A DNA stretch of 64,000 nt from Paenibacillus roseus (GTDB lineage: Bacteria > Bacillota > Bacilli > Paenibacillales > Paenibacillaceae): NCBI RefSeq assembly GCF_016424485.1, contig NZ_JAELUP010000117.1:124001-188000 (forward strand), in the 5' to 3' direction. Positions within the stretch are counted from its first letter, which is position 1, and each line of letters opens with the position of its first letter. This document shows positions 38,815-47,308 of this stretch, one piece after another. Under the pieces are notes generated by a model that saw nothing but the letters and a program-made list of their open reading frames with translations, did no database searches and had not been told where the DNA came from. Both the position numbers and the translations under genes were made by a program.

Positions 38815-39777
38815 TTACGCCCCTAACATTATTTTTATCTCTCTTAATGTACGGCGTCGGATTACGTAGCTGGCGACCTGATCGACGCTGCTCTCGGTCG
38901 CGGCTTGATTTACGTCTTTATAACGGCTATTTACGGTCGCCACCGATACTTTTACGTTACTTCGTAATTCCGCGATAATAGCCCGCTGCCACTTTCGGCC
39001 AGCCGCATCATTATCACGGAGTACAATTAACTCCTCGATAGAACTCCGACGGATTAAATCGGCTTTGTACCGGTTAAACGCGGACCCCATCGTAGCTATC
39101 GCTGGTACGCCCGCCGTCATTATGGTCATAGCGTCAATCTCGGCCTCGACAATCACGGCGCGCCTACATTGCTGCCGATAAATTACGTCCAGTCCAAAGA
39201 GTAACTCCCGGATCGGGCGGCCGCCTCTCTCATACCAAAATAGCTTCGTATCGACCCTCCTGTATTTCACGTTAGCTAATGTTCCATCACCGCTAAATAT
39301 CGGTATGGTAACTGCTTTACGGGAGGTATCGTAACCAATCCGGCACAGCCGTTGTACGGCTTCGGATATCGCCCGGCGGCCAAGGTATGGCGAACGGAAT
39401 TTGAACGGGTCCAGTATTGCAATGTCCAGCGGTTTGAATACGGCTGCTTCGGTTGATAACTTCGGTATCCGCAGTGCCGGTAAATCATATCCCGACTCAT
39501 TCTCACCATACTTTAACCGGAGATACTCGGCGGCCTCGTCGTAGCCTATCCCGTTGAGCCTTGCGATAAGCTCCGTAAATGCTCCGGTTTCACCCGTACC
39601 TCTATCGCCCCAATATCCGGCCCGTGCGGTCGCCGTACCCTCAAAATATACGTAAAAGGACGGGTCTTCGTCGCGGCGAAACGGGGAGCAGGCGAGAAGA
39701 TACGAGGAAGTCCAGGTTGCGCGAGTCCATTCGTAGGCTTCGAGTTCGGCGCGGATATCGCGGACGTCTACGTTCAA
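38815..39777 (-). CDS. Phage DNA primase (TOPRIM)
   Basis: 320 residues. The N-terminal part has the CSPFRRDEDPSFYVYFEG pattern of DnaG-type primases without the zinc ligand set (the usual CHC2 finger is reduced). The TOPRIM core is AVIVEAEIDAMTIMTAGVPAIATMGSA (Glu211/213) and EELIVLRDNDAAGRKW (Asp256, Asp258). It makes RNA primers for the phage fork with the DnaB-like helicase. TTG start behind GGAGTG. The agr cassette follows directly. Confidence 0.88.
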   Translation of the reverse strand: MNVDVRDIRAELEAYEWTRATWTSSYLLACSPFRRDEDPSFYVYFEGTATARAGYWGDRGTGETGAFTELIARLNGIGYDEAAEYLRLKYGENESGYDLPALRIPKLSTEAAVFKPLDIAILDPFKFRSPYLGRRAISEAVQRLCRIGYDTSRKAVTIPIFSGDGTLANVKYRRVDTKLFWYERGGRPIRELLFGLDVIYRQQCRRAVIVEAEIDAMTIMTAGVPAIATMGSAFNRYKADLIRRSSIEELIVLRDNDAAGRKWQRAIIAELRSNVKVSVATVNSRYKDVNQAATESSVDQVASYVIRRRTLREIKIMLGA

Positions 39778-39783
39778 TGGCGA

Positions 39784-40119
39784 TCACTCCTTATGTTCTT
39801 GTGGCTTGAATCCTAATTTCAGTAAAATCTCATTTTGATATTCCCTGGTATACTGCACGACATCCTCTCCAATAAATGATAACTGCTTTGTCGTAACAAG
39901 GCTCATTCGCTCTTCCATGTCCAGTGTTGCTGCTTCTATTATTTTTTGAATATACGCCTGTCTGGACATTCCCAATTTATCGCCCAATATGTCAATTCTA
40001 GCTGTTAAGTGTTTGGGGAGAGTAAGTGAAAATCTTACCGGCTTACCTAGGGGATCGTGCTCTAACTCCACTTTCCCGGTCAATTCGTCTAACAGTTTAT
40101 CCAGTTCTGAGTTACCCAT
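39784..40119 (-). CDS. Ribbon-helix-helix protein, 111 aa
   Basis: Residues 27-60 (PVRFSLTLPKHLTARIDILGDKLGMSRQAYIQKII) form a CopG/Arc-like ribbon-helix-helix with a long extension. The ATG at 40119 lies behind AAGGATG. It separates helicase and primase genes and may repress their operon. The gap 40,132-40,196 upstream is AT-rich and palindromic. Confidence 0.65.
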   Translation of the reverse strand: MGNSELDKLLDELTGKVELEHDPLGKPVRFSLTLPKHLTARIDILGDKLGMSRQAYIQKIIEAATLDMEERMSLVTTKQLSFIGEDVVQYTREYQNEILLKLGFKPQEHKE

Positions 40120-40196
40120 TAATCCACACATCCTTGCGGTGTTTTATGTTGCACCATAATAATACACCACAAATTAGCGATAATCAATAGTAAGTA

Positions 40197-41540
40197 TCAA
40201 AAATTCCCAACGAACTGCCCCGCAGCCTCCTCCGCATCTGGTAATTCCCGCAAAACCCCGTAATCCATCAGCGCAATGAGATCGATCGTAAACCCCTCGC
40301 CGCCATTACGTCCTTTTTCTACGCCGAGCTTCCCGTTCCCATTTACGGAGTCGAACGCGAACAGGTTCGTGGTTATATCCAGCAGCGCCCCTGTCGTTTT
40401 AATCCGTTCCCTTCCCGGAAGCCTTAATTCTCGTTCGCCTTCGTCAGATTCATCGCTCTTTTCTGTACGAGCCTGAATCGTATATATCCCGACGACATCC
40501 CGCTCGCCAATTATCCGCTCAAGCCGCCTTGCCGCCTGTTCCGCGGCCCCGCCTGCCGTCTTATTTGCGTTGCGGCCGTACACGTCGTCGAGATTATAAA
40601 ACGCATCGATTACGACGGCATCGACATCCTCCGCTTGTAACTCACGGTCCAAGTCGTCAAGCGTCCGTGTAAGTCCGGCGTCCGATTTCGCTTGTAAGTA
40701 GAGTTTGCCGGGATAGTACGTATCCAAAGCGGCCAGGATATCGAAAAAGTACGCCTCAATATCACCGTCAAGCTTGCCGGATAGTACGGCCTTGTTCGGA
40801 AGCCCAATTTTAACCGCCAACTCTTCCGAAGTCAGCGCGCCCTCTCTCGCCGTAATGATCGAGATAAGCCGGGATAGCCACGGATACCCCTTAACCTCGT
40901 ATGACTTTACGAGGACCTTCGCACCTTGTCGAAGCAACTCGTCGACTATCACCTCGGACAGATACGTCTTACCTCGGCCCGACTCCGCCATGATCCCGTA
41001 TACATCTCCTGAATACAGGCCACCGATTTGCTCGTTCAGCGCCCGGAATGGCGTTTTCCACAGCCGGAACGATTTCCCGGACTTCCGTTTATCGTACTCG
41101 GCGCGGAATTCGTCTTTCAGTTCGGCCAGTGTCTTTCCGATTGATTCTCGAACACTTGTTCCTATTTTAATCGCTTCGAGCCGTTCTTGCAACGCCGAAA
41201 TCAATTCGTCCGACCGCATCGTCTCGTACATCCCCGCGACCTCTTTATTAACCAGTTCCGCAAACTGCCGCTTACCGTACGAATCTTTTATCTCGCGGGC
41301 CAAAAACGTAAACTCATCGGTCACGTCCGGAATATACATTACGTCCGGATTTTCGGCTGCGAAGGTAGCGTACGATGGCGTGCGGCCTCCGTTTGTATCT
41401 GCGTAGCTAAAAACGTAATCGACCGCGCTTTTTTCTGCTGCGGTTACGAAATATTCCCGCGTGATTCCGAAGCGGGTGAACGCGGAAAGGTCGCCGGAGT
41501 CGATAACCTTACTCAAAAACTGCTGCCCGTAACTGGACAT
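40197..41540 (-). CDS. Replicative DNA helicase, DnaB-like
   Basis: 447 residues. RecA-type core: Walker A YGIMAESGRGKTYL (about 183-195), VLVKSYEVKGYPWLSRLI after it, Walker B DAVVIDAFYNLDDVYG, then RLPGRERIKTTGALLDITTNLF and an Arg-finger region. The N-terminal 130 residues are helical. The start is the ATG after GGAGGTGAAGG. It unwinds DNA ahead of the polymerase, loaded by the DnaC-like protein encoded upstream. Confidence 0.92.
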   Translation of the reverse strand: MSSYGQQFLSKVIDSGDLSAFTRFGITREYFVTAAEKSAVDYVFSYADTNGGRTPSYATFAAENPDVMYIPDVTDEFTFLAREIKDSYGKRQFAELVNKEVAGMYETMRSDELISALQERLEAIKIGTSVRESIGKTLAELKDEFRAEYDKRKSGKSFRLWKTPFRALNEQIGGLYSGDVYGIMAESGRGKTYLSEVIVDELLRQGAKVLVKSYEVKGYPWLSRLISIITAREGALTSEELAVKIGLPNKAVLSGKLDGDIEAYFFDILAALDTYYPGKLYLQAKSDAGLTRTLDDLDRELQAEDVDAVVIDAFYNLDDVYGRNANKTAGGAAEQAARRLERIIGERDVVGIYTIQARTEKSDESDEGERELRLPGRERIKTTGALLDITTNLFAFDSVNGNGKLGVEKGRNGGEGFTIDLIALMDYGVLRELPDAEEAAGQFVGNF

Positions 41541-41796
41541 TGTTTCCTTCACCTCCGTAGTTTACTTTAGCTATGCCAAATCCTTCAAACCGCAAATTCG
41601 GTGATTTTCACTTTTTCTGCTGGCACAGTTAATGCACATGATTGATTGTCGGAGTATGTCGAATCTTTACATTATTTCCATATAGTATTATTATTTCCGC
41701 AAAGTCCATATATTTCGCTTGTCAAGTACATACGCCGAATCTGTGGAAGAAATTTCGAACTCCGTAAATCTCCCGAATACTCCCGTTTTCTCACGT
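41541..41796. other. Gap upstream of the helicase gene
   Basis: A 256-base AT-rich stretch. On the minus strand it has a TTGACA near 41,721 and several TATAT words, so it holds the helicase promoter, but spacing does not settle which box is used. A 22-codon frame with CINC at about 41,640 lacks a ribosome site and is not called. Confidence 0.4.
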
Positions 41797-42606
41797 TTAT
41801 GTTTTTCGCATCCCCCGCTTACTTTCGCCCTTAAACGTAAACTCCATGCAGAGGTCACGTATCCGATCCGCAAGCCGCCGCTCGCCGAAAACGGTGTGCA
41901 GTTCATCCAGCGGAACATTGCTCGTATACACCGTCGGAAGCCCCGCCGTCACCCTCGCATTGATTACGGAATGCAGGTCGGCCCGAAACCCCTCCGTAGG
42001 CTCCCGCACGCCGATATCGTCCAATACGGCGAATGGAGTAGCGATAGCTTTCTGTCTCGCGGCATAGTAACGGGCGGCGGCTGGCTCCGCGATATGCTCC
42101 GGTACTCGCGGTCGGTTAAACTCGTTGTAATCCGTCTGCCAAGCGTTGACGTCGAGAAAGTACGCGGGCCGGTCGAGCGGCTGCTTACCTCGGCGGAGAG
42201 AGCCTACGTAATGGGCTGTGATCCACTCGGAGAGTAATGCGGCAGCCGTCGTTGTTTTACCGGTTCCTGGCGCACGGCTGTATAGGTATAGCGACTTGAT
42301 TGGCTCCGCTGCGTCACCGAATTGCCGCGCGAAAGTCCGCACGTATACCGCCAGGCTGCCGTATATCTCGGATTGCTCCGTGCGTGCCGGGCTATTGTCT
42401 AACGTAATCAGCCGGTATGCCACTGGAAGATTGCTATTCCCGATCCGGCCACCCTCTCCATTGTGACCGTGTAAGGCGATGTACGACCCGCAGAGTGCGG
42501 AACATTTCGGGCCGTCTCGCAGAGTACAGAGTCGGGCCAGTACGCATTTTTCAGCAAGACTCAATCTATCACCGTCCTTAATTTCGCGATCATGGCCGCC
42601 AAACAT
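41797..42606 (-). CDS. DnaC/DnaI-like helicase loader
   Basis: 269 residues. AAA+ core: Walker A YSRAPGTGKTTTA (residues 110-120), Walker B FAVLDDIGV, sensor 1 GLPTVYTSNVPLDEL and an Arg-finger RLADRIRD. An N-terminal Cys set (C21, C27, C35, C39) may bind zinc as in DnaI-type loaders. It loads the DnaB-like helicase encoded 260 bases downstream. ATG behind TTGGAGGACG; its front overlaps the ABA-sandwich-like gene. Confidence 0.88.
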   Translation of the reverse strand: MFGGHDREIKDGDRLSLAEKCVLARLCTLRDGPKCSALCGSYIALHGHNGEGGRIGNSNLPVAYRLITLDNSPARTEQSEIYGSLAVYVRTFARQFGDAAEPIKSLYLYSRAPGTGKTTTAAALLSEWITAHYVGSLRRGKQPLDRPAYFLDVNAWQTDYNEFNRPRVPEHIAEPAAARYYAARQKAIATPFAVLDDIGVREPTEGFRADLHSVINARVTAGLPTVYTSNVPLDELHTVFGERRLADRIRDLCMEFTFKGESKRGMRKT

Positions 42607-42935
42607 ATCGCGTCCTCCAACGTATTTGATTCACCTTGGTAGTGTACGTCGAATGAGTTCTCCCCACATTCCAGACAATACTCCTCCGCCGACTGACCAA
42701 AAGAAGCTACGTACACCGAATCGTCTCCGCAACGATAAATGTACAATTCGCCCGGCATAACTTTCAGAACATCACGACAGTACAACGTTGTGTAGCACGG
42801 AATAAGTACACGTACTCCCTCTGGAGTATAAAACTGGCCGAACGTTTTATACCCGAATATGACCTCCGCGACCCACACGTCACGTTCCCGCAGTGTCATC
42901 GATCGCCATTTGTCTACAATTTCATCCGTTCTCAC
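42561..42935 (-). CDS. Phage ABA-sandwich-like protein, 124 aa
   Basis: The start IVDKWRSMTLRERDVWVAEVIFGYK and the end EDAICLAAMIAKLR match the pattern of the phage ABA-sandwich family (W..L...RD..VA...MGW ... EAICLAAL.A). The middle, with four Cys, is divergent. It is paralogous to the protein at 44838. GTG start within the stop of the upstream small gene. Role unknown. Confidence 0.6.
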   Translation of the reverse strand: MRTDEIVDKWRSMTLRERDVWVAEVIFGYKTFGQFYTPEGVRVLIPCYTTLYCRDVLKVMPGELYIYRCGDDSVYVASFGQSAEEYCLECGENSFDVHYQGESNTLEDAICLAAMIAKLRTVID

Positions 42936-43087
42936 ACGGCAACCCTCCGTTTCCTTTCGTCACTTCTCCGCAAATAACTTCGTAACCAAATTCGTCTCAA
43001 CCGTTCATTACCGTTTTCCCTCGCGATTTCCGCTAAATCTAATAGTAGATTGTTCGGACGGCCTACGTAATCAATCGCTAATTTCAC
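42932..43087 (-). CDS. Basic 51-aa protein
   Basis: Read directly: GTG behind GGGAGG, four-base overlaps on both sides. N-terminal LAIDYVGRPNNLLLDLAEIARENG then an Arg-rich end (RRIWLRSYLRRSDERKRR), likely nucleic-acid binding. No family recognised. Confidence 0.5.
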   Translation of the reverse strand: MKLAIDYVGRPNNLLLDLAEIARENGNERLRRIWLRSYLRRSDERKRRVAV

Positions 43088-43200
43088 GTGAGTTCCTCCC
43101 CTGTATTAATATCATACCCCTCTACCACCGCGCACTCGTCGCAAATGTCATCAAAGTACGCATCGGTAAAATCTACAAAGCAGTTTTTACATTCGTTCAT
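43084..43200 (-). CDS. Acidic zinc-ribbon micropeptide, 38 aa
   Basis: Read directly: two CxxC knuckles (CKNC and CDEC) 16 residues apart and a strong negative charge. It overlaps the genes before and after by a few bases, which supports real translation. Function unknown. Confidence 0.55.
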   Translation of the reverse strand: MNECKNCFVDFTDAYFDDICDECAVVEGYDINTGEELT

Positions 43201-43508
43201 TGGGGTTCCTCCAGACCTGCCAGATCACTAATTTTTAGTTCAGCATTTTCAAATATCCATTGAGGGTCCCCATGATGCTGCAACGCTTGAGCATATCCTG
43301 TACTATATTTGACCATAGCCAGCTTACACTCCAATATCTTCTTGGCTACTTCTTTCGGGGATTCTTGTACGATGATGTTGCCGGGAATGTTTTTCACTTT
43401 TATGAGCGCCATCCCGTCGATGTGATCACGTATCAAAACATCCAGCGGTACCCATATCGCTGTTTTGAATTTGCCGTCATCTCCGCTTGCTTCGGTCAAT
43501 TTAATCAT
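43197..43508 (-). CDS. FlbD/YlzI-like small protein, 103 aa
   Basis: N-terminal MIKLTEASG..TAIWVPLDVLI and IPGNIIVQESPKEVAKKIL have the pattern of the FlbD/YlzI family, where a small beta domain ends in (V/I)xESPEEVxxKI. The C-terminal 40 residues are extra. Present in many phages; role unknown. Confidence 0.5.
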   Translation of the reverse strand: MIKLTEASGDDGKFKTAIWVPLDVLIRDHIDGMALIKVKNIPGNIIVQESPKEVAKKILECKLAMVKYSTGYAQALQHHGDPQWIFENAELKISDLAGLEEPQ

Positions 43509-43615
43509 TTGCCTATCTCCTTTTTAGTTATGCTTTTATGACATGACTTGCAATAAAGCGTAATAGGTACCGCCATGAATAACTTCCCGCATTTATTGCA
43601 ATAATGTGGTGTCAT
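43505..43615 (-). CDS. Zinc-ribbon micropeptide, 36 aa
   Basis: Read directly: CNKCGKLF and CKSCHKS form a full CxxC-CxxC ribbon with a basic tail. The stop overlaps the next ATG. Ribosome site GAAAGGAAA. It resembles a free-standing zinc ribbon of the transcription-factor kind. Confidence 0.6.
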   Translation of the reverse strand: MTPHYCNKCGKLFMAVPITLYCKSCHKSITKKEIGK

Positions 43616-43631
43616 TTTCCTTTCTCTCCCT

Positions 43632-43826
43632 TTACGTAATCTCATGTGTCCACTCGCCTTTAATCTCTGCTTCTGTCACCGCTATATTCCGGCAGCTCAC
43701 GGCGTATCGGCCGAGCTTCGTAATAGGTTCGATGTCGGCCGCCAGGAACCGAGTACCCTTGTTACTTACGATACTTCCTCCGTAATAAGCTACGGTTTGG
43801 ATCGCTTTCATCATTGTCAGCTTCAC
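43632..43826 (-). CDS. Hypothetical 64-aa protein
   Basis: Beta-rich with YYGGSIVSNKGTRFLAADIEPITKLGRYAVSCRNIAVTEAEI. Four-base overlap with the upstream gene. No family recognised. Confidence 0.5.
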   Translation of the reverse strand: MKLTMMKAIQTVAYYGGSIVSNKGTRFLAADIEPITKLGRYAVSCRNIAVTEAEIKGEWTHEIT

Positions 43827-44029
43827 GAATGGACCGCCTCTCCTACGTAATACATACGACCATCTTCTCCTTTTACAAGTAATACCCGTTTACACGATTC
43901 ACAATGGTATATGCCGGAGCGGGGTCCGTCCCAATGCGGATCGAACAAGTCAACGAAGTGTTCTCCGTCCCCGTCGTAACAACCGCAGTTTACTCGGACA
44001 TATTTCGCAATTGGTCGTCCTAAAACCAC
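43823..44029 (-). CDS. Zinc-binding hypothetical protein, 68 aa
   Basis: CGCYDGDGEHFVDLF and, 27 residues later, HCESCKRVLLV provide Cys and His ligands for one zinc. The C-terminus is beta-rich. It overlaps both neighbours; operon member of unknown function. Confidence 0.5.
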   Translation of the reverse strand: MVLGRPIAKYVRVNCGCYDGDGEHFVDLFDPHWDGPRSGIYHCESCKRVLLVKGEDGRMYYVGEAVHS

Positions 44030-44466
44030 GTATTCACCACCGCATAGTCCCGCTCCGGTGTGACTTCTGACTCCTTCCGCTCCGCCGCCATCTCCGCCTT
44101 AATCTTCGGAATTATCCGATTAATTAAGTAGCCGACCGCGAACCCGGCCGGTAAATACGGATACCCTCGCGTCGTCTTGTGCGTGCGGAAACACTCGTCA
44201 AATGCTCGCCGGAGGACTTCGGGACCATGTTCCGTCAGCGCCCGCTTAATCATGCCGGACTCGGCCGACCAGTTACGCATAGGTAGATACTCAGCGGCGG
44301 GTAGTCCGTAATAGTCCTCGTTCATACTACGAAAATATTCCGTAACCGTAATCGTATTCCACTGTTCTGTCGGCAGATTCCGCCAATCGCGGCGCTGTTC
44401 GGCTGTGATACGGGGGCTACGGGTCTTTGTGGGCTTACGTGGTGCTTTCGACTTTTTCGCTACCAT
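44020..44466 (-). CDS. Phage replication-region protein, 148 aa
   Basis: A basic, disordered N-terminus (KKSKAPRKPTKTRSPR) is followed by a helical domain: WNTITVTEYFRSMNEDYYGLP, MIKRALTEHGPEVLRRAFDECFRTHKTTRGYPYLPAGFAVGYLINRIIPKI. Proteins of this build next to helicase loaders in phages can be replication accessory factors. The assignment is by context only. Confidence 0.4.
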   Translation of the reverse strand: MVAKKSKAPRKPTKTRSPRITAEQRRDWRNLPTEQWNTITVTEYFRSMNEDYYGLPAAEYLPMRNWSAESGMIKRALTEHGPEVLRRAFDECFRTHKTTRGYPYLPAGFAVGYLINRIIPKIKAEMAAERKESEVTPERDYAVVNTWF

Positions 44467-44818
44467 TCGCGTTCACCTTCTTCGCAAGTATTTGTAATTT
44501 ATCGACTATATCAACAAGAATTCCCTGTAACCGATCATAGTCGGATATTTCCGTAGCAAGCTCCGCACTTACCTCGGACAACTCCGCCTCTAGCTCCGCA
44601 ATCCGGTCCAAAGCGGCTGGCCATCCGGTACGGGCGGCGGCAATGAACGTTGCATTTTCAGGGCCACCTTCGACACCTCCGTACGCTAAAGGGCCGCGCC
44701 CACCTACGTAAGAATCATCAGGAATTTCTACGTAACACCCGTCTGCCGTCCAAGGCCCTTCCGTCGCCGCCTCGATGATTGCACGATCCGCTGCGAAATT
44801 ACGTTTAGTTTCTAGCAT
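44435..44818 (-). CDS. Ead/Ea22-like protein, 127 aa
   Basis: From the ATG at 44818 behind GGAGG the sequence shows AIIEAATEGPWTADG..NATFIAAARTGWPAALDRIAELEAEL followed by a coiled coil. This is the conserved C-terminal pattern of Ead/Ea22-like phage proteins (FIAAAR..VPALLD.IAELE). Their function is unknown. Confidence 0.6.
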   Translation of the reverse strand: MLETKRNFAADRAIIEAATEGPWTADGCYVEIPDDSYVGGRGPLAYGGVEGGPENATFIAAARTGWPAALDRIAELEAELSEVSAELATEISDYDRLQGILVDIVDKLQILAKKVNANGSEKVESTT

Positions 44819-44837
44819 AGTTAAATAACCTCCCTTA

Positions 44838-45251
44838 TTATTCAACGCATATATCCGAACACCTAGCGATGATTGCCGCGAGACATATCGCCTCAGCAGC
44901 GGAATCATTCGTTACTTGTACAGGACGTGAAGCTCGGTCATACGTGTTCACGGTATTCCATGACGAGAAACACCCCATCTCAATACCGCCCCATTCACGA
45001 CTTTTCTCTACAATGATCCACGCTGATTTGATATTCCTCGAGGGCCGAAACCAATCCGAAGGGCCCGTATGCATTGTGCAGTCGTTTTCAATCGCAACAA
45101 CCCTTCCTGTTTCATCTTGCCATCCGACATAACCGCCGCCCCCGCCTGGCCGCGATACCTTACGCCACCCCATAACCTCTGTCGCGACCCACGCGTCTCG
45201 CTCCTGCGGATTCAACCGTTCCCATTTTTCGTAAATATCTGCCGTATTCAC
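44838..45251 (-). CDS. Phage ABA-sandwich domain protein, 137 aa
   Basis: The pattern is typical for the family: LNPQERDAWVATEVMGW near the start, WFRPSRNIKSAWIIVEK in the middle, and DSAAEAICLAAIIAR at the end. A related but more diverged copy is at 42561. Function unknown; frequent in Firmicute phage early regions. ATG in one-base overlap with the upstream stop. Confidence 0.65.
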   Translation of the reverse strand: MNTADIYEKWERLNPQERDAWVATEVMGWRKVSRPGGGGGYVGWQDETGRVVAIENDCTMHTGPSDWFRPSRNIKSAWIIVEKSREWGGIEMGCFSSWNTVNTYDRASRPVQVTNDSAAEAICLAAIIARCSDICVE

Positions 45252-45595
45252 TATTGCACCTCCGGAAACAACGGTCCTACCGTATTCACAATAATCTCCC
45301 GCAGCCGCACCGTCTCGGCCGTATACTCCGATAACAACGCCGCTAACGTTGTGGCCTCAGTCGACCCGTTAACCTCCCGTAACAAAGCGATTTCAACCGC
45401 TGAAATAAGGCCGCTACGCGTCAGCGGGTACCAACCTATGTCCCGCCATTCCTCGCGGCTAATTGGCGGTGATTTTGCGGGATCAGGCTTGTATCCGGGA
45501 GCCTTCGTTGGGTCTACGGTATGCTTCCGTTGTAACACGAAGTTATGGTCGTCCGCGGACAAGGCGTAGGACTTCGTAATAGGGATCGATTTCAT
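45251..45595 (-). CDS. Hypothetical phage protein, 114 aa
   Basis: ATG behind AAGGAGTT. Polar N-terminal part with HTVDPTKAPGYKPDPAKSPP, then EWRDIGWYPLTRSGLISAVEIALLRE and a helical end (LLSEYTAETVRLREIIVNT). Similar helical proteins occur in other phage early regions. No function. Confidence 0.5.
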   Translation of the reverse strand: MKSIPITKSYALSADDHNFVLQRKHTVDPTKAPGYKPDPAKSPPISREEWRDIGWYPLTRSGLISAVEIALLREVNGSTEATTLAALLSEYTAETVRLREIIVNTVGPLFPEVQ

Positions 45596-46116
45596 TGCGT
45601 AACTCCTTTCACGCGAGATTTCAACGAAAGTATAAGCTTATCTCCCATACCGTCCATTAAAATCCGGTTGAGCTTCGTCGGCGACTTGACTTTTCCATAA
45701 GGCATATCGGCGGCGGCCTCGGGTCGATACTGCGTGTCAACGTGCAGGAAACGGTATGCCCTCCGCCATGCTTTAACGTAGTCCGCTTTATTCGTCATAT
45801 CGAAACCCCATTCGTCCATCAACGCTTCCAAGTAGCCTTTTGCATCCGCCCTCTGCCGCTCCCATTTCGTATGTTGTTGCTCTTGTGTCGATTTGTTTAG
45901 AGTATACTGTACCTTTTGCTCCGCCTGCTTCTTGCGGGTGGTTTCCGGCTTTTCTCCGGACAGTCCTGGGAACGAATTAGGTACGTTGAAAACTCCCGTG
46001 ATATTCGCTCTTAGCAACATCTGCGTAAAAGTCAATGCCGCCCGCTGCGTCATTTCGTTGTTATCCATTACGAGCGCGAGACGACCGCCCGGCGTTACCT
46101 TAATATTTACGTTCAT
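45592..46116 (-). CDS. Hypothetical protein, 174 aa
   Basis: N-terminal 45 residues form a possible dimerisation part (VTPGGRLALVMDNNEMTQRAALTFTQMLLRANITG); a Lys- and Gln-rich linker follows, then a helical domain (AKGYLEALMDEWGFDMTNKADYVKAWRRAYRFLHV) and a basic end. Four-base overlap with the next gene. No family recognised. Confidence 0.45.
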   Translation of the reverse strand: MNVNIKVTPGGRLALVMDNNEMTQRAALTFTQMLLRANITGVFNVPNSFPGLSGEKPETTRKKQAEQKVQYTLNKSTQEQQHTKWERQRADAKGYLEALMDEWGFDMTNKADYVKAWRRAYRFLHVDTQYRPEAAADMPYGKVKSPTKLNRILMDGMGDKLILSLKSRVKGVTQ

Positions 46117-46129
46117 TTTGTCCGCTCCT

Positions 46130-46942
46130 CTACATATCGATTATGATTCCGTCTTTTGTCTGCGAGAACGAAAGTACCCGCTGAATTTCGTTTACAAAAC
46201 TACGAAGCCCTTCTAGTGCGCTGTAATATTCCGCGGCCGACTCCTGATTGATCGTACGGAACTCTATCTCGTAGTGGCGAAGGAATGCGTATCTCTTTAC
46301 GAAATCCCTCACGTCCGTTGAGAATAACGTTGCCGACCCGTCGACCTCCGTACTTGTGTCGATGCGGTAAACGCCGTCATCTGGAGAAGGACGGGCACGG
46401 AGCGCCTCTAACTCGAATTTAACTTCTCGTTCGGATTCCGCCACGGCTTCGATTATACCCCGTAATACTTCGTAATCGGCTTCGGCCTTTTTCCGAGCAA
46501 TCTGTTCCGCATCTAGTTTCGCCAGGAGTTCGCGGTACTCCCGCAATGTCGTGATGTCACCGGAGAGAACGGCCGATTTAGCCTCACGTTTAGGTTCGGA
46601 GTCTTCAGCGGAAGGAGCCGCTATTGTGTATGCTAACGATACAGGGAGGTCCTCGATTAATTGACGCTGACCCTCGCTTTGACAATTTGTCAAAACGGTA
46701 TATCGCTGGATAAGCCGGTAAACCTGTTTCATAACATAACCTATCGATTCGCACCACCTAACAAACACTCCATCGTACCGACTACCCGCAAGAGCCTCCT
46801 GCGCCTCCTTTAGTTCACGCCCCAACTCCGTATACGCCTTTCCGACAATCTCGCGCATGTTCCGTTCTTTGCCGCGCAGGAAATCCGCCGTCTTTCCGTC
46901 GAGTTGTCCGTAATCAAACGTCGTGATTTCCGTCGTTGTCAT
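46130..46942 (-). CDS. DUF3102-like phage protein, 270 aa
   Basis: Residues 25-90 (NMREIVGKAYTELGRELKEAQEALAGSRYDGVFVRWCESIGYVMKQVYRLIQRY) follow the pattern of DUF3102 (IG..L.EAKE.L..G.W..WLE..(LG)YS...A..LM..Y), a family found with phage replication genes. A coiled coil spans about 130-185, and the C-terminal 70 residues are a separate domain. ATG overlaps the small membrane-protein gene upstream. Confidence 0.55.
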   Translation of the reverse strand: MTTTEITTFDYGQLDGKTADFLRGKERNMREIVGKAYTELGRELKEAQEALAGSRYDGVFVRWCESIGYVMKQVYRLIQRYTVLTNCQSEGQRQLIEDLPVSLAYTIAAPSAEDSEPKREAKSAVLSGDITTLREYRELLAKLDAEQIARKKAEADYEVLRGIIEAVAESEREVKFELEALRARPSPDDGVYRIDTSTEVDGSATLFSTDVRDFVKRYAFLRHYEIEFRTINQESAAEYYSALEGLRSFVNEIQRVLSFSQTKDGIIIDM

Positions 46943-47048
46943 CGAGTGTTTTATCCTCCTTTATCAAAATAATAGCGACGAATGCCGCAAGATAAATCAA
47001 AGTAGAACAACCGAGAGCAACAATACCAAGAATGGCGTTCTCTGACAT
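46914..47048 (-). CDS. Single-helix membrane micropeptide, 44 aa
   Basis: Read directly: ATG behind GGAGCG, one membrane helix (ILGIVALGCSTLIYLAAFVAIILI), then an acidic tail. It contains the ribosome site (AAGGAGG) of the next gene near its end and is the first gene of the long leftward operon. Function unknown. Confidence 0.55.
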   Translation of the reverse strand: MSENAILGIVALGCSTLIYLAAFVAIILIKEDKTLDDNDGNHDV

Positions 47049-47062
47049 AGTTAACACGCTCC

Positions 47063-47091
47063 TTTACGATTTAGGTAATTCGTGGTAAAAT
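47063..47091 (+). promoter_or_regulatory. Extended -10 promoter P1
   Basis: TTTACG, 17 bases and TAAAAT, with TGG just before the -10. The following TTTAGA and a CTAG..AGGTT word are shared with P2 at 48,001. It drives the 37-aa ORF. Confidence 0.6.
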
Positions 47092-47194
47092 TTAGACAAC
47101 TCCTAGTAGGTTGCATGGATTAGCGGAAACTTCCCGGTTTCGTGGACGGGCTTGCCCACGGCAAAATTTTGCCCTTCCGAAAGGAGGCGGTAGC

Positions 47195-47308
47195 ATGACC
47201 ATAGCGCTGCGTGCCACACGGGACGAAATATCCATAACGTTGACGCTCAGTCCTGTGCTAGTACACTCCCTTATCGTGCTGGCCTTGCGAATCTCCTTTA
47301 AGTGGTGA
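47195..47308 (+). CDS. Small hydrophobic peptide, 37 aa
   Basis: ATG seven bases behind AAAGGAGGCGG, on the plus strand and divergent from the early operon. The first part is charged (RATRDEIS) and the second is one hydrophobic stretch (LVHSLIVLALRISFKW) ending in an aromatic-basic pair. The long 5' leader contains inverted repeats (GGCAAAATTTTGCC at about 47,160). Size, helix and structured leader recall type I toxin peptides, but no known family matches. Confidence 0.45.
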   Translation: MTIALRATRDEISITLTLSPVLVHSLIVLALRISFKW

